From: Anseranas semipalmata | Lineage: Eukaryota; Chordata; Aves; Anseriformes; Anseranatidae | Assembly (NCBI GenBank): GCA_013399115.1 | Contig: VXAA01007212.1 | Coordinates: forward strand, 755,600 to 819,599 | Direction of reading: 5' to 3' | Length of the DNA: 64,000 nucleotides | Shown here: positions 26,777 through 40,400 of the stretch, piece after piece | Numbering within the stretch: position 1 is the stretch's first letter | Layout: every line of letters begins with the position of its first letter | The notes under the pieces: model-generated | Database searches by the model: none | What the model saw: the letters and a program-made list of their open reading frames with translations, nothing else | What the model was told of the DNA's origin: nothing | Program-made: the position numbers and the translations under genes

Positions 26777-28479
26777 ACACACAAGCAGCAGCCAGATGCT
26801 GGGGCACATCTGACCACAGCGGGCAGGGCAGGCAGGAGTTTGGGACATGCATATTAAACACAAAAGGGAAACTCACCGATCTCTGGCCGTGACATGGGAA
26901 CCTGCTGCCCTCAGCACAAGTGGAAAGCAGAGGAAAAAAGCACCACAGGCAGCCTTCTCCAGGTATAATTGTTTAAATCTGGAAAACACATCTAGTTAAA
27001 ATATCTTTCTCCATAGGAATTGGGCTGTTCCAAATGACTCCTGTGCATTCAGCCGGGATGCCTCAATGGTAGACTAGAGATTGGAGAAAAAATACTGCAT
27101 TCAAAGCAGAGAGGGGAAACTAGGCCTTCTCACCATTCCTCCTTCTCATGCTCCTAAACCAGCTGCCTTGGTGCTCTGCAACAGGTTGTGATGAGAGGTA
27201 ACATGAGCACTCAGAGAGCAGCTCCCATCTGGAGCTGCAAAAGGGATGGTGACCACCACTTTCACACTATCTGGAGTTTGTTATTATGTCCTGTTGGATA
27301 CAACAGAGAGACTTTCCACCAAACAAGCACTGAAATATTTAAGCATTTGAAACATTCAAGTGCAACAAAATTATCAATGAAACCAATTAGGAATCTTGAG
27401 ATAATAAGCATTGATGACAAAATGTTCCACTCTAGTGCCTGCCATCAGGCAGTCGGGATTTATAACATCTGTCATTTATAAAACTCATACCCTGAAGGAT
27501 CTCAGTGCACTTTCAAAACGCGTGCTTCCCCATACATATAGTCCTGCTGAGCAAAGTGACTCAAACTACTCACGCGCACCAGGCAGTGGTCATGGTGTTA
27601 TGGGTCATGACCCGACTTCAGATCGCAACTGCAGAAATGCAAGTATATACGGCCTCACAAGCAGAGAAGCTGGGAAGTGCCAGCTTTGAGGTCTGCTGAG
27701 CCAGGTCCCGAGGTCCAACCCAACCCAGCTTTACCCACATCGGCAAACACTGGTCGCATGGTGATGGAGACCTAGGACGGCAGACTGCAGCAATGTGAGC
27801 TGAGAGAGTGCAGAGCAGAGGCGGGGAGGGAGACGGTCATTGATTTGGCGAAAAGTCATGGGGCCAGCATTTTATGCGCCAGGATTTTTCAGCAATTTAG
27901 GACAGGAAGTGAACTGATGTCAGGCAATCGACGCTGCAGATGGAACTTCAAGCAGCCAACATGTAAATGGAGTTTGGCAAAGATACCATGACTAACAGCG
28001 TTTTTTTCTTTTTTGTGTGTGAGAAGTGCCATTTTTAGATACAGTAGGAGAAATGTTGCCTTCTGCCTGCTAAGAACAGGTGTACAGATGTCGACAGAGG
28101 GTTCAGGCGAGTGCCAGGTACTCGAGAGTTGTCACTGGGTATGTAAGCTGCCGAACACCATCTCCAAGTTTTTGCAGGAGGTGTTTTTTTGCTGAGGTTT
28201 CCAACTAACTGCTTCTCTAGCAGACCCTGTCTCTGGGCTCAACAGCTCAGCGTACCCTGATTTTTATTTCGTCTTTGTTTCTAAGTTAAGCCCTCTATTG
28301 CAGGCCAGCTTCTGGGAGAGGAAAATGGTAGGTCTCTCTGACTCACCAACGTGGCTCCTTATAAGCTGCCCACGAGACAGGTACAGCTAATCTGAAATGA
28401 CGCCTGGTAACTGCAACATGTAATTTCAGACTCAAGGCACCAATTTCCCAGTCAGTTTGTAGCTACACTGTGTTACCGT

Positions 28480-28860
28480 AATGCATTCTCTGCACAATTA
28501 TCACAACACTTAGTAAGTTATTCATTTCCGAGAGAGCTAAGAAACGTTGTAAATGATTTTCATTTTAAAGGAAGCAGGCATATCCCCCTCTGGAATCAAC
28601 AAATCAAAAAGTTCCTCCCCCATGTTTTGTTTATTATTAATGCTTGACAAATAATATTATTCCATCTATAGTATTAAAACATCTTTACTTTAAAAAAATG
28701 TAATAAGCAGGCAAGAATTTAAAATCCAGGTGTGTTTGCAATTGTGGCAATGGCACGCATCAGACACAGGCAGTTTGAATATTTTATACTTCATAATTTT
28801 TTTCTTAAATAATTAACTAGCTTTAACTAGTGATTGTCCAGTCCTTCCAGTGCTGTGGAT
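28480..28860. promoter_or_regulatory. Candidate conserved noncoding element
   Basis: This is a unique AT-rich block with complex words rather than simple repeats: attattaatgcttgacaaat, ctataaacat-like words and cttaaataattaactagc. It has no open frame or transposon similarity that I can see. It resembles known enhancer-type sequence in texture only. Confidence 0.25.
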
Positions 28861-29954
28861 TTAGCTGCACATTACATCTGTGTGTGTTGCTTTTGCAGCT
28901 CTGCCTCTCCCTATTCCAAGTCTAGACAAAATACATCCACAAGCCCTGATGGATTTTTTCAAGATCTGTTTCATATATCACTCTGAAGAACAATGTAAAT
29001 TCACTTCCTACAGCCTTTCCCTCCTGCAGCAAAACCAAGCAGCTCCATGTAATAGCTCTAGTATTAGCTGGATGAACCAGAATTGAGTCTTGTATCTCTC
29101 TCCTACCATGGTAGGGGAAACCCACTAGCTCCAGCTGGTAATGTGGGCTTGTTTGATTCTCTTTTTGCCTTGTGCAGTCTGGAAATGAAGAGGTTAAAAT
29201 CCCATAGCTTGGTTTGATTACTTCATGGCTGACAGTAATGCAGAGCTGGACCAGGAGACAAGGCGTGCTGCACCATTAGAGCTGCACCCTTTGGATAACA
29301 CATGGAAATTAAACCCTTTCTCCCCATTGCTGACTTGGAAAAGAAAGTTCTCCCAAGACCTTTTCAAACAAAACAAAACAAAAAACTATTGGTGTCCTGC
29401 TCTATACTTAACAGCCCATAGCATAGTTCAGTGCTGAAGGATATATAAGTGCACACGTATTTGGATGTATAAAGATGCTCATAAGGGCTTGGTAGCGTTT
29501 GCCAAAGCATTGCTTAGAATTTGCGTATCTGCATACGCACAGCGTCTCGTGGCTACCGCACCTCTTTGCAAAGACTGAATGCTAGTGGGATTAAAATTAT
29601 TAATTCCTTAATCTGAAACACTAAAAATATAAAAGACAGAATTCAGATTTCAATTCAGTTTCAAGCAAGCATTCCAGCAATGTTTTGACTTGGTGGGAGT
29701 TAAGAGATCTGGTGACATTGTTTTCCTATAAAATCAAAACCCCAAACCCCAACTTGTGCCAACATGTTCCAGCTAATTTCTCTTAGTGTATTTATAGAAC
29801 CACAGAAACAGGAAAATAATACATTGAGAAAAAGATCTAAAAACATTTTGAAACCCTGAACTCCAGTAACAGCTATAGCACTTGAAAGAAGTGAGCACTG
29901 AGCAAAACTAGGTCTGTTAGATAAGCTGGGTAATATTTCACACTCATGGACATT

Positions 29955-30400
29955 CATTTTAGAATACTCTATCCAATTCTGATGTCCACATTTTCCAAAG
30001 GATGTTAAAAAAACGTAGGTGAACCTCTGAAAACAGGCACACATAGTGTCCAACTTCCTAAATAAATAAATAAATAAATAATTTAAAAAAGACATTCTAC
30101 AAAAAGAAATTTTAGGAACTTACAATTTTACAAGAAAACACTAACAGGTGATAACATTGCAGAATGCAATTATAGTTGCACAGTGAGCAGAAAATACCTA
30201 TCATATGCAAAGGGTCTTTTGCCCAGCAGTCAAAGAATGACAGAAGTTCAGGGGAATCTGAGGGCAACGCGTTCAAAATGGAAACAAACATAATCTTTAT
30301 TTAGGAGAAGGATAATTAACTATTGGAAGAAATTAAACAAAACTGTGGTAAATTTACTGATGCCAGAAAAGCCAAGTAGGAGCAGGAGGATTCCTTGTGT
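29955..30400 (+). mobile_element. Very old CR1/L3-like LINE remnant
   Basis: Two separated stretches resemble the end region of CR1/L3 LINEs in plus orientation. The first, near 29965-30035, reads ctatccaattctgatgtccac followed by ccaaaggatgtt. The second, near 30267-30365, reads gcgttcaaaatggaaac and then ttaactattggaagaaatta plus tggtaaatttactgatgcc. The order and spacing agree with one element. Divergence is high, and an AAAT microsatellite (30059-30083) lies between the two parts. The assignment rests on memory of the consensus. Confidence 0.55.
30059..30083. repeat. (AAAT)n microsatellite
   Basis: Five to six aaat units, lying inside the old CR1/L3-like remnant. Confidence 0.95.
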
Positions 30401-31399
30401 GACATTCCCAGCCTGATTTATTTACAATGTCAGGACTGGTGACTGAGATGAATCCTTATGGTAGAAACAGGGATGAAATCAGAGCCCAGTTCCAAATGCT
30501 GCCAAACATGGAAAAAGTTCACATTTGCATGTTATGACCTGGATCTATCTATGGTTTTCGTATAAAATCAGAGCTAGGAAAGAAAGCAGGATGTTCACTT
30601 TGCACCAAGTCTCTGTGTCCTTGCATTGTTCTCCATTTAAGTGCTCTGCTAAGGCTCCACTGATAATAAAAGATTGATTTAAAAGACCATTCTACAACCT
30701 AAGCAAACACTGAGCCTGGTTAATGTTACATATCCTATCCCTCTTGTCATTTACTGCTACTCTGCATGTTTACTGTCTCTCACTCCCCCTCAGTACCAGC
30801 CCCAATTTACAGCGGAGCAGCTGGTCCTTGGGGGCTGAGCACACAACTGCAACCCTGAGCCCAGCTCCAGCAGCCGCTTGATAACAAAAGCACAGCACTG
30901 ATCTCACTTAGGATCTGAACCAAAGCAACACTCTCCCAAGGCTTTGGGTCAAGTCTTTGCAGATTTCCTAAGTGACAGGCATCTGGATACCACCACTCTA
31001 CAAACTGAATTTAACCTCCAGCAAGGTCCAAAATTTAATCAAATAATCTGCATTCCTACATCAAGGTTCCCACTTCAGTCCAACTGAGAGAATAAAAGCA
31101 GGTAGTGTGAACCAAAAGGAATAAAACAATTGTTTCCACCCCATCTTTAACTTTTATAAGAGAATCCATTATTTTGCATGAGTTATACCTCTTACATCAA
31201 AGCACACAGCATGACAAAAAACATCCATGTTCTTCCTCTAATAAAGAAGGAAAACTTGCTGGTGTGTGTCATGTTTTGTCTTTTCTTTCTCTCATCATTT
31301 TTTGAATTACTGGTTTGCTTTGTGCTCCTTGCCAGCAAGATGAGTATTTGCTGCTTTCCTTTAAGTAACTGGATTGTAAGAACAAGGGATGTATGTGTC

Positions 31400-31432
31400 T
31401 GTGGAGCCCAATTCTCAGTTACACTAAGGTCC
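31400..31432. repeat. Possible short fragment of an amniote repeat
   Basis: The words gcccaattctcagttacact and aaggt resemble the edge of the same 'gttacact' amniote repeat suspected near 5.25 kb. The fragment is very short. Confidence 0.2.
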
Positions 31433-34400
31433 TACTATGGCAGCATAAACAAGGCTTGCCATAGCTGCAAGTGCTTGTTTATATGTTAACAAGATGGTAT
31501 CACGCAGGAATAAGGTGATGGTAATACCACTGCAGGTAAGTGTAAGGTTGGTGTACACATACCTTGGCAGTCCATTCCCGTTACAGGAGTGATGAAAGGG
31601 CATAAATGGAAGCTGAGAATCAGGCTCTTGGTTTGCAATTATGCAGCATACAGTTTGTAGGATTTATACATTTAATTAATGCAAAACATGCAGGGTTCCA
31701 CAATTCTACAAGGACAACATGTTGAAGACAGGTTTGTCCGACATTTCTGGAACAGCCAAACTTGCAACAATGGAAAAAGGATCATTAAAAAGATTACCAA
31801 AGCATTTTGTTTCACTTGTTTTTCTTAAGATTCTTAATTTTCAAAGTCGGGAAAGACATTTTATGTCATTTAATCAAAACAACTGGGAGTTTTCCTTAAG
31901 AGATATACTAATTTAAACAGATTTAATTCAGTGAAGTCCTATGCCCTTGGTTGTACACAAGATTAGACTGCACAGTAATGAACTCCTAAACTTAAAATCT
32001 ATGGCTTAATTAATTTCATAGACAATATCTCTTTTTTATTACTGCAGAATGGAAAGATGTTTTCTTTGTGGGACTACTCAAAACACCATGAAAAAGATTA
32101 TTCACATTTCTGTTCTTGCATAGGGTGATGCACATCCTTTAATTTGAGCACACCAATAGACCTAGTGAGTTCAGTGATTCAGACCTCTACGTGATGAAAA
32201 TCCATGTATTTTTACTTAAACACATGGGGTGAACACCAGATTATTTTACAAAATATTTCTTTGGCATTTAAATCAACCAGAACATGCAAATATTGCATGA
32301 GGAGAGCTCTTTTTCCCCACTCTAAAACTTTTAAATTGTCTGTGCCTCCTTGAGCTCACCCGCAAAAAGCAGGGCCATTAATATTACAAGCCTTGCACAG
32401 ATATTTATAGGTTAGTACTTACGTATCATTTGGGTACTAATGTATTAAAAGTGCTAAAATAACATAAAATATTTAGAAAAGACCCAACATCTTGGTCCCA
32501 CCAGCAGAAACCTGCAGTGCTGAAGTGGTGGAGTACCTAACCTAAAGGAAAGAAAGTCACTTGCCTGACAGTTAGAGCTTGGGTTAAACATTGTTCAGAC
32601 TTGCAGGTAAAGTAACTGCTCGTCTCTCTGGCTAAGTATGAGAAACAGATAAGCTCTGTTACAGAATCAAATAAGGATTATTGACCCCGTGCCAAGCACA
32701 GGCGACTGTCACAATGCAAAACAACAAGCAAGGTTATGCATAAGGCGTGAGTGGGCAGAGTGGTTTCTCTGGGTAGTTCTCTGCAAAAACCTGCATGCTC
32801 AGGAAAGAAGCAAAACAAGCAGGAAAAGAAAACAAAGAAGGCAAGCAGGAAGCACCAGTCGTGGTCTCAGAAGCATGTCTAACACAGACTGGAGAAAGAG
32901 CTTTGGAGAAAGACCACCACTGTCCACGTTGCTCTACAGAGCTGTGAGCACAGGAACCATGCCCTGCTGTTTGATTCCTACTGTGCTCGACAAAAAGAGA
33001 GTTTGCGCAGCCCTTGTAAATCAGTGGGGTCACTTCAAAGATATTTGGCTCCTAGCCGTAAGCCAAACAACCCAAAGGCCCTGGAATTTCAGCCAACTGC
33101 TCTGCTCAACAAAGGTAATCAACGTCAATAGCTAGCAAATCATGATATTGCACAAAAACTGACTGACAAATGTTGAAATGTTTCTCGGTTGACAACAGAG
33201 GTGTGCCTTTCAGTACCTGAGCTCGTGCTCTCCTTTGGCGAGGGGTCAAGCTTTACCAAATTTGCATCTACATTTTGCATTTCGTCACACCTTCAGCTTG
33301 CTCAGGTGACAGGCGGTATTTTAAGTAACAACTTACTACTCCTTGCTCCTTGTATCTCCACAGGAAATTGCCGGTAGTCATGACTTTCTCCTTGTTAAAG
33401 AAAATATGCAACACGTACAACTATTTTAAAATAACAAGCTGTTACGGGGAAAAAACACACAACCTGTGACACTCTCTGAAGACATGCATGCAACTGGTGT
33501 CAAGCTGTGCCACTTAAAAGCACTTCTGTGGCACCCACCTACAACAGCCCGGCAGTGGATATTTGTGAATTTCTCTCAGGCAGGGAGTAAAATGCTTTTA
33601 AACATCACCTTTTTTTCTCCCCACTTTTCCTCCCAGCGGGGGTCTCTGTTGGCTGATTTCTACCAGGTGGGTAGAGCAAAATCACTTTTAAATAACATTT
33701 TCTCCTACTACTTGGTCTCCTCTACCCAAAGCTTGGGGACACATACCTCAGCACTTAGGTGCCAGCACCATGGAGCTCGATGTGACATTCTGGGCCACCC
33801 TCGAGGCCTGGTGGAAATTCAGCACTGGGCTTCCGCCACATACCAGATGTTTTGGTGGGTGAAATTGAGGGACTTTGAACATTTCTGGAGCATCCATCAC
33901 AAACAAAGCTGCTTGTGAAGATGTAATCTTTAAGAACAGAGGGCAATGGTAGAAAGCTGGGAGAGTGCAATAATTTGATGCACTGCAAAGGGACAGCTGT
34001 GCCTTCTAGCTTAAGGAGTGAAGGGAAAACTCAGACTTTGGCAAGGCTGAACCCAGTGGCACTCTAACTGCCTGGAATTTGCCGATTATCAAAGGGAAGG
34101 GGCATTCATACTGCCAGCAAGCTGTGAGGTGAAATGCAAGTAAAGCCTTCATGACTGCTCCCCCACTTCTCCCTTAAACTGAAACAACATCAGAGCTATC
34201 TGCCAGTGGTGCTTAAATGCATGTTTTTCACATCACAGAGGCAGGAGTTTTGGACCCCCTGATTCCTATACTTACATACCTTTGGAAATTAGCATAAACA
34301 TCTCAGCTGGCTACCGATGTGATTAAGATGTGCCTCCACTTGGCAATTTTTCCTTTGAAACAAAGCAAAGGCTTTCATTTGTTAAGTGAAAATTCCCTGG

Positions 34401-37400
34401 TGGAAACCCGTCTCTCTTTCCCTCCCATTTCTGACCCCATATTGGGCACTTTAATCTAATTTCGGTTTGAGGTTTTAGAAGCTGAACGCTGCTTCTGAAG
34501 ATCACTGAGGGAAAAGAAATCACTGGGAGGAACACCACACTTTGAACTGAGAGTCTCTGGCACAATGCATATTGGAAAAAGCACCAAGAGCATTTCCCAA
34601 TCAATGTAGCCGTATTTTTCACAACCAGTTAGAAGAAATGGAAACCAGCGGTAAATAACGCTGCTTTGCACAAGTCCAATTACCCTAAATGATAAATTGT
34701 CTAATTATTTCAGCTCTAGAGTCTTTCCCAAGTTCTTTATCCTTCCCTTTGTAGTCACTGTCTGCAGAACAAGAGCGTTTGACTGTTACTAATTACTGAA
34801 AGAGAAAGATGCAGGACACCCAGTAAATTCACTTTCCTTTAAATCCATTTTACAGTTATTTTTCCCCATCATGGGAAAAAAAAAAAAAAGTAATAATTTA
34901 TTTAAAAGCTGCTCTGCTGGAAGAAATTTTTTCTCCATGACTACTCTATGATATTACAACAGTCAGCTTTTGTTTTTTACATTCTCCAGAACGCCAAAAG
35001 ATTAAAGGCACAGCAAGGTTAGATTAACACCTTGAAATTATCTATAAGCTTCCCTACTTATCAGGCTATTAAATCTTCATTCCTGACTGCACAAAACCTT
35101 CTTCATATCGTATCCTGAGTGCATATAAACTTGATGTGTCTTGAAAACAAATTCCAAAAAGCAAGAGCTCTGAAAAGTGGTTTGTTCCAGCTCATGATAC
35201 AATGACTTTCTGACATCTTGTTCCTTCCTCATTCCTTCATTTAGATCAATGACAGCAGTAGAGGGCTGCAGATAATTGCCCAATGCTCAGAAATTCTCCA
35301 ATTCTTTGCAATTTTATCCTTTAGATTTAAAGTGTAACTCTGAGCATTGAGAAAGATGTTAAAGCTTATTCAGATTTCTATTGCACCAGAAGGCCAAAAT
35401 CATTTTAACCCATTTCTCCTTTTCACCTGAAGGCATTAAAAAAAAAAACAACAACCAACAAACAAACCCAAAAACACTACGTATTTTTTTCTCCCACTTA
35501 TTAACAGAAACTACTCTGAAATTCAATTTTTGTTTCAGATGCATACAAACCCAAGATGTTTTACTTTGAAAACAATGTGAATATTCTGTTGAATTCTGAA
35601 AGCACAGATTTCATACAGGTGGAAAGTAGAGGATCAACAGTACCGAACAATGAATTCTTCTGCTTGCACAACATGTCCTAATGCACTATGCTTCAGTGGC
35701 ACCCAGGAAGGACAATGACTAAGAAAGCAACTGAGTTTTCAGTCTCATTACATCTGAGACCTGACTAAGGAAACTACAGGCTCTGGTAATCAGTTATTAA
35801 ATGAGTCTTTATTCAAACACCTATTAATTCACCAGATGTTGGCTAGAAACCAACAGTCCAGTTTATACAGGCAATCAAGCTTTCTAGGGTATAAAAGTTC
35901 TCTCTCTCCACTGACTGAAGCTCTGACCGCCTATCTTACCTGCTCCTACAGCAGTCAAATTCTACTTCTGAGCAGCCCATTTGCATAGCAAGCATTTTAG
36001 GGCACTGATGAAAACATTGAAAACATGACTATGTACACTGAATTAAAAGTTTATAGTTGATATAGAGGATTTGATTTTTGAAAAGACCTGTATTCTCTCT
36101 TTTGAAAGTCAGGCATCAAATTCGTTGGCAATACTAGTAAAAAATTTGTGTCATCCAATTCTCTGAGACAGTAAAACCTATCAACTGGTGTGAAAAGGAA
36201 CAGTCCTCAAATACCATGAATTTCCTAATTTTCTTTGCATTTTTTCTGACTATTCCCTCTACACCAGTCTTCATATCTGGTTAAGTAGGGAAACGTTTCC
36301 TCATATCACTGGAAGACCACTACAATTCTAGAGCAAGGGAACACCCAGAATTACCACTTTTTCTTTCATTCCACATTAAAAGGAAAGCATAAGAATAAAC
36401 ATGACAAACATTACAAAAGCCATCTCACGCTAATTCAAAGTAACACACAAACACATTGTTAGAAATGGATTATTTAAATACATATGTGCTGTCAGGGTGG
36501 TAGGAGAATGGGAAAAAAAGGGGGAGGAGGTCACAAGAAGTTCATCTTACCAAGAACTGCTTTACATAATCATGAAATGCAAACTAGTTTCCATTCCTTC
36601 TGGCACAGGCTCATTCAGCCTTCACTTTGAATGCTTATTGACAAATAAATGGACTGGTTACTTCCTATTAATGCTACCTAATTTATGTACATACCTGGAG
36701 GAAAAATTCCATTTTGACCTCACATTCATACAAGCTAAGATCATTTTTAAGCTATGAATACGTTGAATACAAGTTTAATTTCATTGTGGTTGCTGCTGGG
36801 GTTTTGCCGTTTCTTAACAAATTAGGCATGTGTTCTCCTCAGCTCGGCTTTCACACCTTACACATATAATATTTGCAATTCAGGAATCTGTGTCGAACTT
36901 TCAGATGAAAGACCTTTTCTTCGACCATGATTCATTTTCTCCCTCCTTCTCCCATACGCGGGCATGTGTGCACACACACATATGACTTGTTAGTCATTTT
37001 TGTTTTATGAACTGTTCCGCAATACCTCTCCTCTCCTTTCTGTACTTGACCCCTACTTCGCACACATGAATCTCCTAATTGCTAGACAGACTGCCATCAA
37101 AAGATCAAGCAACTGCACCTGTGAAGGGCATCCCCGTTCCTGAGATGTCATGCAGTGTGCACCTCTCTTTCTGCCATACACAACTCCTCTGGCGAGACTG
37201 GTAAGAGTATGTCCCTCCCAAACACATGGCAGGGGGTGCTATTAACTATGCTTTGGGCTTATCTCCTTATTCACTTCTGCAAGGCTCAACTGCCCAGTGC
37301 AAAATTTGATCTACTAATCTTACCTGGAACTATACTCTACTCTGCAAATAATGTTACCTACCTGCAGCTAAGAAGACAACACTGACACTGGTAGTTAGCA

Positions 37401-40400
37401 CTGATATTGGTATGAATATGGCTTTCTCTGTCCCTGGGGGCAGCATGTTGATTGCCATATAATGTCCATAGTGGTATTCAGGAGCAGTTGGGATACAAAT
37501 TTGAAGAAAATTGTAACCAGTTTCTTACTCAGCAGTCATATTTTTCCTTAGATTAAAACCAAATATGCTCTTTCCTCCAAAAAAGCCTCAGATAGGGAGG
37601 GAGGGGGGAGCAGAAAGATGGGGAAGATGCATCCTTCCCTTTACTCATTCTTTAAAGAAATCTGTCTAATCGCATTCAAAGTACTGTATTATTAAGATGT
37701 TCACCATTAAATGTTCCATGTCACTAGAAAAAATTATTCTTTAACATGAACCCTGCAGCAATGATAGTGGGTCAATTATTATGAGAATGGCAAAATACCA
37801 AGAAAATTCAGGGGTGAAAATGAGTATCTGTCTAGCATACATTACCTGCAACTCAGTTCTGCTCAAGAATAGCAATAAGGTAGAGTTACTGAGCAACTTG
37901 TGACATTGCAAGCAAAAGATAAATTAGACTTCATGGGCAAGAGACTGATAAGCTTGAACTGAACAAATGGAAAAAAATATTTATTTATTTTAGTTTGTTG
38001 AAGAGAGAAGGAAAAGAATCCTATAACATCAAAAATAAATAAAATTCCTTGAAATATGGGCACATTAATCATCTCAAAAACACCTCATTCCAGGCCATTG
38101 TACCCAGGTTGTCTTTTCAGTAGGGTTCTTGGAAAAGTCAAGGAAGGAGGACAATGCCAAGATACCACTGGGGTTTAAAACACTGGCTTTGTTCCTATAA
38201 GCTAAGTAGGCTTTTCATGAAAGCAAAGCCAAAGCGTTTCTAAAACACACCCTGAGCTTAACAGCTGACCAGCTCATCTCTTTCCATATTATAAATAACC
38301 TGAATCTCTGGGAAGTACTTATCTTTTAAAGAGGTACCTGTGGAGAACAGAGACCCGTAGATACTCTGCGAGAACTACTAATACATAGCAAAAATAATTG
38401 TCCTCACATGGCTGCTGGCTGGACACACTCTTCCTGTTTGCCCATAATTCTGCCGAAGGACAACTGTGGCTGCCTACAAACCACAGCGGAAGCGGCAACA
38501 GGGATCTTCCTTTCTAGGCTGCCAGGACAACTTCTCTGGCTGGCACTGTGGCGGTACCTGGGACAGATGGGAACCCATGTAAAACAATACCTGCTAAGGC
38601 TTGCACAGTGGGCAAACTGAGCCTGAGCTTCCTCCCCTGGCTGCTTCCCCTCAGCATTTGAGTCTGGGAGCAAGCTTGTGTCAAAGTGGGTGTACATGAG
38701 GTGAGCTTTGGCTCAAGTGCTCGCTCTGGCTTCCTCTCCTTGTAAAAAACAAAAAAAAACAAAAATAAGAAAAACACCAAAAGAAAACATAACCCCAAGT
38801 CTCTGAGGCCCTTAAATGGTTGAAAGTTAGGAAGAGTTAGGAACCAAAACAACCTCTGCCCAAGAAAAGTGACTCTGGGTCTCTCAAGTCCAAGGCTTGC
38901 ATTTAAACCTGTAGATTCTAGATTCTAAGAGAAGGGGGGAGCGCAGGGAAGGACGTATTGTCTTCTCCTAACTTAGCAGTCTCCAACCTCTATGTACAGA
39001 AGTACCATGAGACAAAACTAATTAACTGATTTCAGACATCAAGCAATTGTGTGAAGAACTGCAGAAACATAACCCCCCAGCATCCAGTCTCTACATGTTT
39101 AAAAGCATGTTTTTATTTGTTAACAACAAAACTGATTGCTGACAGCTGACACTTGTGAATGCTGTGAGGCTCTGCAACATCTTCTTACACAAATAAAGAA
39201 ATTAAAGAGGGTCGTTTCCTGGAACAGAATAAACAGCAACACGATACGACATTGCTTGTGATTACTGTTTCTGTATGTTTTGTGCGTATATATGTGTATG
39301 CATGTGTAACTGTGACTCTTTTGTGGAATTTTTTTTGCAAACTATTTACAATCCAGGCTCCCTTGATAAATGCAAGCCTCCACCGTCAGCAATATTTGCT
39401 TAGAGAAGCTTAGTCTCTGTAGTTGCTAGCTTCTGAGAGCATAGTGCCTTGAGATACTTCATGAAAGGCACCAAATTCATGCAAATTGTTGTGGGTAATT
39501 CCCCGACAGTGCCATCTCTCTGACTTTCACCTCTCATTTTCACTAATGCTCAGAGAAAGCAGTCTGTGCTACCAAGGAGATTCTCTGCATAAACTGCTTA
39601 AAAATATAAAGTACTCAATCAGGCACAGTGACACCATGAAAATGGTGCTACCTCTCACTGCTCTCTGGGAATTTTATGGGAAGGGAAAATTTTGAAAATG
39701 CACAATCTCCTTTACAATATGACATATCTGTTAGACTGCAGAGAGATCAGTGAAGGATGAAGAGTCTTCAATATGATGAAGACAATCATAAGCCAGAGCA
39801 AGACAGTATGATTCCACTCAAGTCAATGATGATGTGCCAAGTTACCCCAGATGAGCCACTGCCCACAGCCAGTACATTTGACAAATTACAGCACCAAAGT
39901 CGTAAATCACAGAGGAGGGGCTTATGCATCAGTCCAGTTCAACCCAGCCCATTCACAACTGACCACATACAGCAGTTATAATGGAATTAAGCTGTACCTT
40001 TTCATAGATGAAACAATGGATTGTAGTGGCTTGGGCTGGCATCATTCAATATTATTGACAAGCAGGAAACACGATTTAAACATAGTCCAGTCAACATTTT
40101 CAATTAGATGTACTGAAAATATTCCTGGGCTGTAGAGCAATAGAAAAGCAAATATTTATGGGAATAGGAAGATTTCTTTCCATTAAAGAAAAACTTCCAA
40201 GTCTCCATTGAAATAGTGAGAGAGTATCTCAGGACTTTAAAGTGTACTTAAAATTTATGGGCTCTAGCCAGTGGTGAAAATGTTGGTATAAGTCACTCCA
40301 GCACTGAATTGTTATGCTAGTGTTAATAGGAAACTGGACGCAGTAGAGTCATATTGGGACTTATCCTGCTCTTCATTCCTCCGCACACTGATGTTTCTAA

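Larger units (their letters stand above)
12121..28479. other. Noncoding, presumed intron or intergenic
   Basis: Holds the simple repeats listed separately, an inverted repeat at 16.3 kb, possible old amniote repeats at 16.1 and 20.5 kb and a GC-rich segment at about 25670-25930 (roughly 13 CpG in 300 bp, observed/expected below 0.5 by hand count). The longest frame, 16944-17489 plus (181 codons), matches nothing I know. No exon could be supported. Confidence 0.5.

Noticed and set aside
26660..26863. Open frames on both strands with Val-Cys and Thr-His repeats
   Set aside because: Direct translation of the GT microsatellite.
29700..30095. 131-codon minus-strand open frame
   Set aside because: Runs antisense through an AAAT microsatellite and an old LINE remnant.
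32689..33135. 148-codon plus-strand open frame
   Set aside because: No similarity recognised; basic, low-information middle section (SKTSRKRKQRRQ) is not diagnostic.
33466..33918. 150-codon plus-strand open frame
   Set aside because: No recognisable domain or splice context.
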